Program-made: the position numbers and the translations under genes | NCBI GenBank assembly: GCA_028285345.1 | Contig: JANQPT010000051.1 | Coordinates: 1 to 64,000 of the forward strand | Source: Planctomycetales bacterium | GTDB taxonomy: Bacteria; Planctomycetota; Planctomycetia; Planctomycetales; Planctomycetaceae | Direction of reading: 5' to 3' | Length of the DNA: 64,000 nucleotides | The notes under the pieces: generated by a model | The model's input: only the letters and a program-made list of their open reading frames with translations | What the model was told of the DNA's origin: nothing | Databases searched by the model: none | In this document: positions 47,220 to 58,200 of the stretch, one piece after another | How the letters are laid out: the number at the start of each line of letters is the position of its first letter | Numbering within the stretch: the first letter of the stretch is position 1

Positions 47220-48112
47220 TTCGTCTCTGCTTTTTGGTTGGTCTTGTCCGCCTTGAAACGAAACGCCGGTTCGCCGGACAGGTTGGTGCTGGTGATCGTC
47301 GGGCACCAATATTTCTCCACGTGGCCGACAATCGTCTGCAATCCTTCGAAATGCCGGCCGGGATCGCGGTGATAGGAATCGGTCAGGTCGCGGCAGAGAA
47401 CGACGTTTTTGCCGAGGTAGACCATTTGGCGAATTCCAAACGGCCGGCCCAACACGCAACGGTTGGTGTGCACGCCCATGATGATCACGTTTTCGATTCC
47501 ACGATCTTGCAGTACGTTAAACACCTCTTGGCCGTTGTCGCTGACGGCGTCCTGATCAGCAATCTCGATCGCGGCGATCTGACGCTTCCAGGCGCGAAAG
47601 CTTGGGCCGCACGGTTGGTCTGAATCACACGAACAGCCCGCCTCCTCAAACTTGGCAGCCAAGGGGCCTTCGCGGTCGGCGTTAAAATGATTCCATTGAA
47701 ACGTCGTGGGAGCGGTCACTTTGGGGAGCGACAACACATTGCGCCGCGCAGGAGACTCGGCGTAGAATTCCATACAACTGCTGGGAGCGTGAATGATCGT
47801 AACCCCGCGTTTGCGGGCGGCGGCTACGACGCGGTTCATGTGCGGGGCCATCTCGACAACGCGTTTCGCGGCCGCTTTGCAGTGGTGGTTGTCCCACATA
47901 TCGACGATCACGATCGCCGTCTGCTGAGGCTTCCAGCGGACGGTCTCTTCCTTCATGACGAACACGGCATCGTTCTTATCACTCTTTTCGCGCTTGCGAA
48001 GCTTCAGCGACAGCGGCTGATCCGCACCGGCCGCCGCGACGGGAATCGCGAACAATGCCGCTGTCATAAGTGAAAGGACGATTCGTCCGGCAATTCGCCG
48101 AGGCATCGACAT
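47216..48112 (-). CDS. Exported isochorismatase-like cysteine hydrolase
   Basis: 298 residues with a signal peptide (IVLSLMTAALFAIPVAAAGA). TAIVIVDMWDNHHCKAA provides the catalytic Asp, and IIMGVHTNRCVLGRPFGIRQM the nucleophilic Cys. The family's Lys position is less certain because of an insertion rich in Cys (EEAGCSCDSDQPCG). Export is unusual for this mostly cytoplasmic family but is common among planctomycete members. Substrate unknown. First gene of the leftward unit. Confidence 0.83.
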   Translation of the reverse strand: MSMPRRIAGRIVLSLMTAALFAIPVAAAGADQPLSLKLRKREKSDKNDAVFVMKEETVRWKPQQTAIVIVDMWDNHHCKAAAKRVVEMAPHMNRVVAAARKRGVTIIHAPSSCMEFYAESPARRNVLSLPKVTAPTTFQWNHFNADREGPLAAKFEEAGCSCDSDQPCGPSFRAWKRQIAAIEIADQDAVSDNGQEVFNVLQDRGIENVIIMGVHTNRCVLGRPFGIRQMVYLGKNVVLCRDLTDSYHRDPGRHFEGLQTIVGHVEKYWCPTITSTNLSGEPAFRFKADKTNQKAETK

Positions 48113-48215
48113 CGGTTTCCCTCCGCTGGTTCGTCGGATTAAGATCGAAGCTGCGCAAGCTCACGTTTTACCGTAATGACAGCATACACAGAAGTCGAGC
48201 GAAATTGTGGCGGCG

Positions 48216-50675
48216 ATGATCGATTTCCAAGTCAGCGGCTGGTGGTGGGTGTGGATGCTTCCGACCATTGCCGCCATCGTCGGCGTGCTCGTGTTGTCGC
48301 GGTACGAACGGCGCTTGGTCGCGCCGCGTCTCGGGTACGCATTGTTGGCTCTGCGGATTACTGCGGTTTGTGTGCTGGCGTTGGCCTTGTTCAAACCGGT
48401 CGTGACGCTCAGCCGCGAGGACCAGACGGCGGCTCAGATAGTCGTTGCGCTCGATGTTTCCCAGAGCATGCAAACGGCCGATTCACAGATGTCCCCCGCG
48501 CAAAAGCTCCGGTGGGCCCGCGCGCTGCAGACCATCGGCAACGATGCCAATCGAGAACAGCTCGATCAATGGCAACAGGCACTGGACGACCAAACCGATC
48601 TGCAGGCGCACCGAGAGATGCTATTGCCCATTCTCGAAGATATCGGCCGTCTGACTCGTCTGGAAATCGCGGAACGGCTGCTCTCCTCGACCCAAACACC
48701 GCTGCTGCGTGAACTGCGGCAAATCGGCGACGTCCGCTTCGTATTGTTCGCCGACCAGCCCGTCGACGCGGTCGAGGAAACGTTGGTGAGTGAAAAACTT
48801 GGATCGATCGATGGTCTCAACTCCAACGTCACCGACATTCAGTCTGCGCTGGCGGAATCGATTCGCAGTCGCAACGCGCGGCCGGTTTCCGCCGTCGTGC
48901 TGCTCAGCGACGGGCGGGAGACGGCGGAGAACGATCCGCAACAACTCGCACAGATTCTTTCCGAGGCGCAGATCCCGGTCTACCCCGTGCAGCTGGGAAC
49001 TTCAGACAGGCCGTCCGACATTTCAATCGCCGATGTGGATCATCCGCCGTCAGTCTTTCTCGGCGATACAACGCGCATCACGGCAACGGTCGGAACTCAC
49101 GGTTATGAGGGGCGGGAGTTCGAAGTCACGTTGACGCCGGAATCGGGAGAACCGATTTCAAAAACGGTGACCGCCGCCGAGCCGGAGACCACCGTGCACT
49201 TCCAGTGGAGGGCGGATCGCGCCGGACGGCATCCCATGACCGTTTCCGTTTCTGCACAATCGGGTGAAATCCGCGACGACAATAACTCCGCAGCCTTTGC
49301 GCTGAATGTGGTGGATGACACGGTCCGTGTGCTGTTGCTCGATCAAGAAGCCCGCTGGGAATTTCGATTCATCGACAATGCCTATCGTCGCGACGAACGG
49401 GTCGACGCCCAGCGGGTCGTGTTTGTTCAGCCGCACATGGACGTTCTCAACGAGACATTCTTCCCGAGCGAATTCGACTGGCCCGCCGATCCTGCCGATT
49501 GGGGCACGTCGCCGTTGGCGGAGTTTGATTTGGTGATCGTTGGAGATGTCTCGCAGGAGTTCCTCACACCGACCGCATGGGAGACGTTGGAACGCTTTGT
49601 CGAGGAGGGCCGCGGTTCGCTCGTGCTTTCCACCGGACGAAATTACGTCGATCGCGACAATCCGCCGGAGGCGCGGCAACGGTTGTCGCCGGTGGTGGAT
49701 CTTCAGGAGTTGTCCGTCACTTCCCGTCCCGCATCGAATTCCTCAAGGGAATTCGGATTTCATCTGCAATTGACCCCGCTCGGTGAAAGTGCGCCGATGT
49801 TGTTTTTCGGAGCGGACATGCAGCAAAATCGCGAGATCTGGGACTCGTTTCCGGGACATGCGTGGGGGATGACCGGCAAGGCAAAGCCGGGCGCGGATGT
49901 GCTGGCAAAACCTGTGGCAGCGGCGCATCAGAATGACAAGATCGACCCAGACCGTGCCGTGATCGCCCGGCACAACTACGGCTCGGGGCAGGTCCTGTGG
50001 CTGGGAATCGACAGCACGTGGCGCTGGCGATATCGCACGGGGGACCGTTTCCACCATCGATTCTGGGGCCAGGTCGCACGCTGGGCGGCATTGAATCGTT
50101 CCCTGCAGGGGAACTCGGCTGTCCGCTTTGGAGTCGAACGCAGCGACATTGAGCAAGGAACCGAGGCAGTCGTCGTCGCGCAGTTTAGCTCGGTGTTCTT
50201 GGAGCGTTTTCCAAACCTCAAAGCGACGGCACAAATCAGCAGCGAGGGGACTTCAGTAACAGACGAAACGACGGCACAAGTCTCACTGGCACCGTCCAAC
50301 GCCCGCCCGACGGTGTTCGAGGGCAGAATCAATGATCTCCCCGTCGGAACGTATAAGATCGTACTTGTGCTGGACGATGCGGAGTGGGAAGACGAAGAGC
50401 TGACCGCGGAGCTGTCGGTGTTGCCGCAAACGACACGTGAACTGGCCGACCTCACCGCCGACAGCGAATACCTCCGACAGATTGCCGAGGGCAGCGGCGG
50501 GCGCTTGGTTGCGCCGCAAGAGTTGCAGCAGTTGCCCAGTTGGATCGAGCAGTCAATCGGCACGACAGCGAAACCTGAGAGCATTCCGCTTTGGAATCAC
50601 CCCTGGCTGCTGGTGGTGTTCTGCGTGCTGGTCGGAGCGGAGTGGACGATCCGCAAGTTGAACGGATTACCCTGA
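48216..50675 (+). CDS. VWA-domain membrane protein with glutamine-amidotransferase-like domain
   Basis: 819 residues from ATG 48216 (GTG 48207 is an alternative). Two N-terminal membrane segments (WWWVWMLPTIAAIVGVLVL and LLALRITAVCVLALALF) and one at the C-terminus (WLLVVFCVLVGAEWTI). A VWA domain has the metal site DVSQS and LLSDGRET, interrupted by a helical insert. The middle resembles the GATase1-like domain often joined to BatA-type VWA proteins (VRVLLLDQEARWEFRFIDNAYRRD...). ARHNYGSGQVLWLGIDSTWRWR is the typical final block. Such proteins usually sit beside MoxR/BatA genes, which are absent here. Confidence 0.85.
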   Translation: MIDFQVSGWWWVWMLPTIAAIVGVLVLSRYERRLVAPRLGYALLALRITAVCVLALALFKPVVTLSREDQTAAQIVVALDVSQSMQTADSQMSPAQKLRWARALQTIGNDANREQLDQWQQALDDQTDLQAHREMLLPILEDIGRLTRLEIAERLLSSTQTPLLRELRQIGDVRFVLFADQPVDAVEETLVSEKLGSIDGLNSNVTDIQSALAESIRSRNARPVSAVVLLSDGRETAENDPQQLAQILSEAQIPVYPVQLGTSDRPSDISIADVDHPPSVFLGDTTRITATVGTHGYEGREFEVTLTPESGEPISKTVTAAEPETTVHFQWRADRAGRHPMTVSVSAQSGEIRDDNNSAAFALNVVDDTVRVLLLDQEARWEFRFIDNAYRRDERVDAQRVVFVQPHMDVLNETFFPSEFDWPADPADWGTSPLAEFDLVIVGDVSQEFLTPTAWETLERFVEEGRGSLVLSTGRNYVDRDNPPEARQRLSPVVDLQELSVTSRPASNSSREFGFHLQLTPLGESAPMLFFGADMQQNREIWDSFPGHAWGMTGKAKPGADVLAKPVAAAHQNDKIDPDRAVIARHNYGSGQVLWLGIDSTWRWRYRTGDRFHHRFWGQVARWAALNRSLQGNSAVRFGVERSDIEQGTEAVVVAQFSSVFLERFPNLKATAQISSEGTSVTDETTAQVSLAPSNARPTVFEGRINDLPVGTYKIVLVLDDAEWEDEELTAELSVLPQTTRELADLTADSEYLRQIAEGSGGRLVAPQELQQLPSWIEQSIGTTAKPESIPLWNHPWLLVVFCVLVGAEWTIRKLNGLP

Positions 50676-50709
50676 GCGAATCCCGCTACGGCGATGTGGT
50701 TCCGTTAAC

Positions 50710-51699
50710 TCAAGCCCGCTGGGGTAAAACGGGGACCAACGGTAACTGCAGCAGAAATGACAGTTGCTTCAATCGCGACTGCCGGCGGATGCCCAATTTC
50801 ATCACGCGGGAAATCCGCTGCAGCTTGCCTTGAGGGCTTTCGAATTTCTGGCAGAACTCGCGGACGAGCTGCACACGTTCTTGGTCGGTCACGGACGCTT
50901 CTTCCAGGCGGTTCAATAGTGTTCGCGCTTGTGTGATCCCGGCTGCGAGATTGGCGGTCTGCCGTCCGACGCTGGCCGGCAAATTGGCCAACAGCCGGCC
51001 GAGATGCATTTGCGTGTTTCGCGCACCGACACAGTTGCGCCCATGTTGCCGGTAGTTTACAGTCGCTTCCGGGAGATAATGAATCTCTCCGGCGATGGAA
51101 GCACAGAGAGCCAGCCACCAGTCGTGCAGCGCTGCTTCGGGTGGAATCGGCACGACCAGATCCAACAAGGCCCGATTGACTAACGACGTACAGCCGGTCA
51201 CGAAATTCTGAACCAGCAACGTCTTCAGCGGCAAATACTGAGGATGGGCCAAACCTTCGTAGTCCATGAAGGACGGATGGATCATCTGCAAGTCGGCATC
51301 CACGACGGCGAGGTCGGAATGAACCAGTTGCGGGGTGCCCGCCCCAAACTCCGCTTCCGCCTGCAGCATGATTTGCATCTGGCGGGCGATTTTTTGGGGA
51401 TGCCATACGTCATCCTGATCGGCGCAGAATACGTATTGGGCGCCGGCCTCTAGAGCGGCCTTGAGCAGTGCTCCAAAATTGTGTGTGGTTCCGAGCCATC
51501 CGCGGTCGTCGCTGAGAATCGAGATCCGCTTGTCGCCACGCGCCAGCTCTCGGACGACTTCCATCGTGCGATCACTGGAGTTGTCGTCGCGAATTAGCAG
51601 CGACCACTCGGAGTACGATTGCTTCTGCAGGCTGGCGATTTGTTCACGAATGAAGTGTTCACCGTTAAACGCCGCCAAGACCACTGTGATCGGCGGCAT
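50710..51699 (-). CDS. Glycosyltransferase family 2 protein
   Basis: 329 residues from ATG 51699. ITVVLAAFNGEHFIREQIASLQKQSYSEWSLLIRDDNSSDRT is the GT2 start with the nucleotide-binding Asp residues, and YVFCADQDDVWHPQKI carries the DxD motif. HDWWLALCASIAGEIHYLPEATVNYRQHGRNCVG is close to rhamnosyltransferase-type GT2 enzymes. It likely adds a sugar in surface polysaccharide synthesis, which fits the nearby rmlA. An open extension up to 51768 was not used. Confidence 0.9.
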   Translation of the reverse strand: MPPITVVLAAFNGEHFIREQIASLQKQSYSEWSLLIRDDNSSDRTMEVVRELARGDKRISILSDDRGWLGTTHNFGALLKAALEAGAQYVFCADQDDVWHPQKIARQMQIMLQAEAEFGAGTPQLVHSDLAVVDADLQMIHPSFMDYEGLAHPQYLPLKTLLVQNFVTGCTSLVNRALLDLVVPIPPEAALHDWWLALCASIAGEIHYLPEATVNYRQHGRNCVGARNTQMHLGRLLANLPASVGRQTANLAAGITQARTLLNRLEEASVTDQERVQLVREFCQKFESPQGKLQRISRVMKLGIRRQSRLKQLSFLLQLPLVPVLPQRA

Positions 51700-52152
51700 G
51701 GGGCAGCGGGCAGATCGCTTCTCTGAGAAGCCGGATTGGCTCTGTGGGCAGCCTGAGGTGTCTATCACGACCGCTTGCTTTCAGTCTCGAAACAAGCCGA
51801 AATCAATTGAGGAATGACAATCGGACCGATGGAAATCCGCTGCCGACGAGAAGCCGTTTTGTAAGAGTGCGGCGAAGGTTACTCACACTCCGCAAATTCG
51901 GCAATACGACTTTGCCGCAAAGCACATCGGCGCGCATCTTGAAACCGGCATGCCCAGTTCCGCCGCGCGTTGAGTTGGTCGACCGAAAATCGTTTCATCT
52001 CGTTTACATGTCCGTCGTCGGATTGCTACAGTGATGCAGCATCAACGATGCGGTGCTCGCGGAGCCATCGTGACACGGCGTCAAGTATCGCTGCCTAACG
52101 AGAATTCTGCCAAACGGGCCGTTTTGAGACACGATCGCCAGAGGGGATTCAC
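51700..52152. other. Intergenic between divergent GT2 and rmlA genes
   Basis: No gene or repeat was recognised. The rmlA promoter should lie here; AGAGGGG just before ATG 52153 is its ribosome-binding site. Confidence 0.4.
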
Positions 52153-53079
52153 ATGACGTCAAAAGGCATCATTCTGGCCGGGGGAGCGGGGACGCGGTTG
52201 CATCCCGTCACGCGGGTGATCAACAAGCAATTGCTGCCGATTTACGACAAACCGATGGTGTACTATCCCCTCAGTACGCTGATGCTGGCCGGCATTCGCG
52301 ACGTGTTAATCATCAGCACGCCGGAGGATCTGCCGCTGTTCGAGACGCTGCTAGGTGACGGGTCGCAATGGGGATTGAACCTAGAGTTCGCCGTTCAGGA
52401 GACTCCCGGCGGCTTGGCACAGGCGTTTCTCATCGGCGAAGAATTCATCGGCGGCGATTCCGTCTGCCTGATCCTCGGGGACAACATCTTTTACGGACAT
52501 GATTTGCAGCACGCCTTGGAAAACGCGGGCGGTTCCCAGTCCGGCGCGACGGTGTTCGCCTATTACGTGCGCGATCCGGAGCGTTATGGCGTCGTCAATT
52601 TCGACGCGGATGGAAACCCGCTGGACATCGAAGAGAAACCGGCCCAGCCGAAATCGCATTATGCGGTCACGGGACTTTATTTTTACGACAACCGTGTTAT
52701 TGAGATCGCCAAGAACCTCACACCTTCCCCGCGAGGCGAGCTTGAGATTACCGACGTGAATCGAAGCTATCTCGAATCGGGAGAGCTGCGCGTCGAGTTC
52801 TTGGGGCGGGGCAGTGCATGGCTCGACACGGGAACTCCCACATCGCTGCTGCAGGCGGCATCGTTCATCGAAGCGGTCGAGCAGCGGCAGGGACTGAAGA
52901 TCTCCTGTCCCGAGGAAATCGCCTGGCGGCTCGGTTATATCGACACCGACCAGTTGCAGCAGTTGGCCGATGCCATGAAGAACAACACCTACGGCCAGTA
53001 CTTAACGCAGATCGCCCAAGACGAGTTGGGTTCGTTGATTGACGATCGAAGTCGTCGTTCCGGTCAGCGAGGATCCTAA
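52153..53079 (+). CDS. rmlA: Glucose-1-phosphate thymidylyltransferase
   Basis: 308 residues. [44 protein letters not shown] is the nucleotidyltransferase signature with the catalytic Arg and Lys. [13 protein letters not shown] holds the metal-binding Asp, and [19 protein letters not shown] and [46 protein letters not shown] complete the RmlA/RfbA pattern. It makes dTDP-glucose, first step to dTDP-L-rhamnose. The rmlBCD genes are not adjacent. Confidence 0.96.
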   Translation: MTSKGIILAGGAGTRLHPVTRVINKQLLPIYDKPMVYYPLSTLMLAGIRDVLIISTPEDLPLFETLLGDGSQWGLNLEFAVQETPGGLAQAFLIGEEFIGGDSVCLILGDNIFYGHDLQHALENAGGSQSGATVFAYYVRDPERYGVVNFDADGNPLDIEEKPAQPKSHYAVTGLYFYDNRVIEIAKNLTPSPRGELEITDVNRSYLESGELRVEFLGRGSAWLDTGTPTSLLQAASFIEAVEQRQGLKISCPEEIAWRLGYIDTDQLQQLADAMKNNTYGQYLTQIAQDELGSLIDDRSRRSGQRGS

Positions 53080-53323
53080 ACGCGCCTCTCAAAACCGAGA
53101 CCGGTCGTCTCGGCAGCCGTCGCACTGTTTAGCAGCGTCGCCGCGTCGTTCCTGCGAAATCCGAATTGACGCTGTTGATGATTGACTTCTATAATCCGCC
53201 GCCCATCTTTGGGCTCCCCTCTCGTCTGCCGGCCGCGTCCCGTCCATTCACGTGGTCGCCCCCCAATCACTTCCCACTGAGACCGCAGTCAACCCGAGCG
53301 GTCCAGGCAGTTGCTCAACATCG

Positions 53324-54628
53324 ATGAAATCAATCTTCATTCTTCTGGCGGCACTTTGTGTGACGGCGGCGGGCTGCAACCGCGTGGCCAAAGTTGACAA
53401 TCCCGTCGCGCCCGAGCCCCCGCCGCGCATCTCGCTCGATAATGAATCACCCCTCACTAGGAACGTGGCGGAGACGTCCCCGGAAGATGCCGGCCAGACC
53501 ACCGTCGTCGGTGAAGGCGAAGCGCTGGCACAAATCCCAGATATTCCGACATACGATGAGTTCGTCTCACAACAACAAGACAACGGTTTTCGGCAGACCG
53601 CGGCGATCGAGAATTCACAGCGTCCCAAAGAGGACTTAGGCACGGCCACAGGAACCGTCGTTCTCGTCAACGGTGAACCGATCTTCGCGGAGGATGTGCT
53701 TCAGGAATTCGCCGTTAATTTGGCGAAGGCCGAAAAAGGGCTGCCGCCTGAAAAATATCGTGAAGTGCGGGCGACAATTCTGCGGAGGCGTTTGCCCGTG
53801 CACATCGAGAGCAAACTGCTCTCTGCGGCGATGCTCAAGACCTTGAAAAAGGAACAACGCGAAGGTCTGGACACGGGCCTGGAAGAAGAGTTTCAGCGGA
53901 TGATGGAAGAGAAGAAACAGAAGCTCGGCATTTCGAGCCAGGGTGAACTGGATGTGGAACTGGCAAAGCAAGGCCTAACCTTGCATCGCATTCGCAAGGC
54001 GTTCAACGAACGCCAACTGGCCCAACTCTACGTTGTGCAAAACGCGGGCACGCCTCCCAAGTTCGGCCGTCAGGAATTGCTGGATCACTATTATGACCGC
54101 CGGGAGGATTTCGCCGTCATCGGCAAAGTGAAATGGCGGCACATTCAAGTCAGTTTCGAAAAACACAAAGGTGAAATTCCTGCCGCTCGCGAAATCGAAC
54201 TCGTGAGGAACAAGCTGATCGACGGCGCGGACTTCGCGGAGCTGGCACAAGAACATTCCGACGGGCCGACTGCCCTTGAGGGTGGACTTTGGGACTGGAT
54301 GGAGCGGGGCAGCCTGGCGGATGAGGAATTGGAAGCCATTCTGTATGAGATTCCCCGAGGCACGGTCAGCGACATCTTCAAAAACAAGCACGGCTTTCAC
54401 ATCGTGCAAGTAGTCGACCGCGTCGACCCGGGCTACGCGCCATTTCCCGATGTGTATGATCAAATTGCCACCAGTCTCCGCGAAGAGCGCTATCAAGGGG
54501 AGGCCAGCAAGTTGATCAACAAGCTAAAACAAACCGCCGTGATCGAATCCAACTACGACTTAGGATTTGAGACATCCGGCCACGAACCGGCGCCGTACGA
54601 GTTGGATTCCCACGTGGAAATTCCCTAA
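53324..54628 (+). CDS. PpiC-type peptidyl-prolyl isomerase, lipoprotein
   Basis: 434 residues from ATG 53324. Lipoprotein signal MKSIFILLAALCVTAAGC with lipobox TAAGC. After a Pro-rich linker comes a SurA/PrsA-like N-terminal helical domain (VVLVNGEPIFAEDVLQEFAVNL...). The parvulin domain follows: WRHIQVSFEKHKGEIPAAREIELVRNKLIDGADFAELAQEHSDGPTALEGGLWDWMERGSL...HGFHIVQVVDRVDPG. It should assist folding of exported or outer membrane proteins, perhaps including the secretin encoded downstream (inference). Confidence 0.9.
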   Translation: MKSIFILLAALCVTAAGCNRVAKVDNPVAPEPPPRISLDNESPLTRNVAETSPEDAGQTTVVGEGEALAQIPDIPTYDEFVSQQQDNGFRQTAAIENSQRPKEDLGTATGTVVLVNGEPIFAEDVLQEFAVNLAKAEKGLPPEKYREVRATILRRRLPVHIESKLLSAAMLKTLKKEQREGLDTGLEEEFQRMMEEKKQKLGISSQGELDVELAKQGLTLHRIRKAFNERQLAQLYVVQNAGTPPKFGRQELLDHYYDRREDFAVIGKVKWRHIQVSFEKHKGEIPAAREIELVRNKLIDGADFAELAQEHSDGPTALEGGLWDWMERGSLADEELEAILYEIPRGTVSDIFKNKHGFHIVQVVDRVDPGYAPFPDVYDQIATSLREERYQGEASKLINKLKQTAVIESNYDLGFETSGHEPAPYELDSHVEIP

Positions 54629-55235
54629 CTGAGGAATTTCCCGAACCGCGCGTCTCGCGGCGCGCCGATTCGCCGAGTGCTGGTCGCGCCGCATTGGTGT
54701 TGAGCAGCACCAATCTCGCCCGGCCGTCAGGCGCTCATCATCTCTCGTTTGGCTCGTGCTATCTCACGTGTGGCTCGCGCTGCGGCCCGCAAGACGGACA
54801 CGGCTCTCATCTTCAAAACCGGACAGAGCCCCCCGCGCACAACACTAATCGGCAACTTGTGCCGAAGTTGATTTCTCCACGGAGAGAGTTCTTCAAGTGC
54901 CGTCAAAAATGGGCTGAAAACTGCTTGACTCGCCTTGACCGGCAAGCCGGGTTTCCATTATTTAGCCCGCACTTCTACTACTCTCCCCCTCAACAATACA
55001 TCACACATTAGTCGGCTCGGGTACAACCGGGCGGCGGACCCGCGATGAATCGTTCATCGACGGATCCACTCCGCTCCCGGTGTTGTCACCCGGCTATCGT
55101 TTCGTTCCACAGGAGTGGATTCGCCGCACGGCGCGCGAAGCTGCAATGGCTCTGCGCTCAACCGGCGAGTGCACTCTCCTCGCTTTGTTCGTCTAGGTCA
55201 TGGAAGCTGTTAGGACCTGTAAGGAGGTAGGTAAG
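54629..55235. other. Intergenic upstream of the secretin gene
   Basis: About 600 bases without a supported gene. A possible promoter is TTGACC (54935-54940), 17 bases, TTATTT (54958-54963). A perfect AAGGAGGT ribosome-binding site lies at 55221-55228 and fixes the downstream TTG start. Confidence 0.4.
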
Positions 55236-58200
55236 TTGGGTAAGGCATTTGGACTAATCGCCTGTGGTAGCCTGATCACCGCATCAATGTGGTGGGGAAC
55301 TCCGGGATTAACCGCCGAGACGAGTCAACGACGCGGCTCCGCACGCCAGGACGCAGGTTCCGGTGCAGCCCGACAGTTGTCCTCGCGAGCGCTGTTAAGG
55401 CTCGGAAAGGAACAGTACGCAAACGGACGCTATGAGGAGGCGACGAAATCATTTCGTGCCGCCACCTATGCTCCCGGAGCATTGACGAAACAAGAACGTG
55501 CACAGTTGGAAAAGTATCTCTCGCGTGCGGAGCGGAAGCTAAAGAGCTTGCCGCGTACGTTCACCGCCCGCGGCCAGTCTCCCGAGTCGCCCAATCATTT
55601 TGAGGTCGCGGCCAAGAGTCTGGGAACGGCGGATCGCAAAGCGGCCGTCAAGAAATGGCTGGCCAACGCCCGCCGCGAATTCGAACGCGGAAACATCGCC
55701 GCGGCCGAAAAGACCGCGCGCCGAGCCGCCAACATCGACGTCAAATTCAATCTGTTGGAAGACAGCCCGCAGCGGCTGTTGGAAGACATCGCCGCTTACA
55801 AGCGCAAGTCGAAGCAAAAACTGTTCGACGACAATTCGGCGATTACCCGCGCTCAAACGCCCGCCGATTCCGGCGTGCGTCACGCGACGGGAACCCTGCG
55901 CGCCACGCGGCGTTTCCCGAAAGGTGTGCCCGGCGACGTGGTTCAAGTCTCCGGCAGCACTCCCGCCGCCGGACAGCATGATGAATGGCGCGTCAAAGCC
56001 GACTCGCTGATGCACAAAGCTCGCCAAGCTGCTGGGTCGAACCGGCTGAAAGAAGCTTATCGCTACGCCTTCAGCGCCCAACAACTGGAGCGCACGGGCA
56101 AAGTTCAGTACGCCGCCGGCGAGACTTCTCCCACGGCATTCATCAAAATGCTCGACAGCATGGATGAGAACGTGTCGAAGGCCGCTGAAACGGCCAGCAC
56201 CAAAAAGCAGCAAGCACAGCAACTGCTCGCTGATGCGGAACGAGAGATGGCTGCCGGCAATTTCGACGCGGCCTACCAAAAGGTTGATCAAGCCGATCGT
56301 CTCGGAGTCGCCTATGACTTGTTGGAAAAAGGCCCCGAGTCCGTGCGGATGGCGATCGCCCAAGCTGAAACGCGGCAGTCGCGAACGTTTGTGGGAACCG
56401 GCCGCTACAACCGGCGGACCAGCAGTAAGTTTCCCACGCAATTTGCTGCCGAGGAAACTGCGCCCGCGCAAAATACGCGTCAGACGGCGCAACGATCCGA
56501 CGCGCAAAACCTGTTGAACCAAGCCAAACGCGAAATGGCGGCCGGAAACTTTGATGCGGCCCGCGAAAAAGCCAAGCAAGCGCACAAGCTTGACGTGGCT
56601 TATGATGTGTTTGACGAACGTCCCGAACTGGTTTTGGCGGACATCAACCGTATGGAACGGACGGCGAACGTCGCCTCCAACGATGCCCCGCCGGCCTCTC
56701 AATCCGGGACTCTGAATCCCTTTGACATTCCGGTCCCCAAGACTGCCAAGAGCGATCTCAATGCCGACAAACGGCAAGCGATGAAGCTGCTCACGGCGGC
56801 ACGGCGGGATCTGAAAGCGGGCGACATCGAAAGCGCCACCCAAAAGGCCAAGATGGCTTCGCAAATGGGTGTGACCTTCGGCGTGATGGACGACAGCCCC
56901 AAGCGGGTGTTGGCCGACATCAACTACTATGCCGATACCGGCAAGCAAGCCCGCCGATTCTCCGCGCAACACGATTCTGAAATCCGCGCCGCCAGCGGCG
57001 ACACGGACCACGGTCAAGTGGAAAACGCGGCCGACTTGGAAATGGAAGCTCCTCAGCACGGAGACCTGGAAGGGAAGAAGCAAATTGCAGCGGAACTGCT
57101 CAGCCAGTCGCAGCAATTGGCCGACCGGGGCCGATTTGAGGAAGCTCGGCAAAAGGCGATCGAAGCCCAACAAATGGAGTTGGCCTACGATCCCTTTGAG
57201 GAAACTCCTGATCAAGCTCTGAAGTACATCGCCCAAGCCGAAAAGCCGGCTGCTGCGTCGCCGTCATCGCCGTTCGACGCCAGTGAGGACGATGTCAATC
57301 TACCGGCGGAGACCGCCGGAATGTCCGCTTTGGACCTGTACAACGCCGGCCAACGCGAATTGCGCAATCGCAATAAAGCGAAGGCCTACGGTTACTTCTT
57401 GCAAGCTTACCAATCGGGCGAGCGGTTGGCCCCCCGGCGGTCCCAGCAACTCCGCGATTATCTGCAAGAACTGCGTCCTAAACGCGGCAAGATCGTGCAA
57501 GTGGATAATGAACGCGAGCAAATCGTGGCACCCGGCGGCGACGAGCCCGGCAACTTGCTTTCGGACGTGTCCGATCAGCGGAAAGTCAGGTTCGAGAAGT
57601 TGCGGAGCGAGGTGCTCAACGACATCTTCCGCGCCGACCGGATTCGCAAAAACGATCCGGAAAAGGCGTTGCAGTTGATGGATCAGGCAATGACGCGCGT
57701 CGAGAACTCGGATTTGCCGCGCGACATGCAACAGCCGATGATCCGCGCAATCAACCGCAACCGGGAGCAAACCAAGGCCTACCAGGTCCAACACGCTCCG
57801 CTGGTGAGAGAAGAAAACCACAGGCAAGAAGTCGAAAGTGCGATTGTTCGAACTCGAAACACGAACATCCGTATCGAACGCGATTTCGCCGACAAAGTGG
57901 AAGAGTTTAACCAGTTGATGCGTGAAGAGCGGTACGCCGAAGCAGAAATGTTGGCCAAACAGGCCGAAAGTCTCATGCCCGAGTCGGCCGAAGCTCAAGT
58001 GATGAAGTTCAAAGCGACCTTCGCCCGTCAGCACAAGTTCAATGAGGACCTTCGCGAGGCGAAGAACCAGGGCTCTTTGGCTGTCTTGAACGACGTGCAA
58101 TTGTCATCAATCCCGTTCGCCGGTGAGATTGAATACCCGGCGCTCAAGGATTGGCAAGAGTTGAGTTTGCGTCGTGAAAAGTTCAAAGGCGACAATCGCC

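Noticed and set aside
55045-55230. A 61-codon frame upstream of the secretin
   Set aside because: No motif; it overlaps the likely leader and ribosome-binding site of the secretin.
55539-57236. A 565-codon open frame antisense to the secretin gene
   Set aside because: It mirrors the codon pattern of the strongly supported sense gene, and its translation has no domain. Long antisense frames are expected in GC-rich coding DNA.
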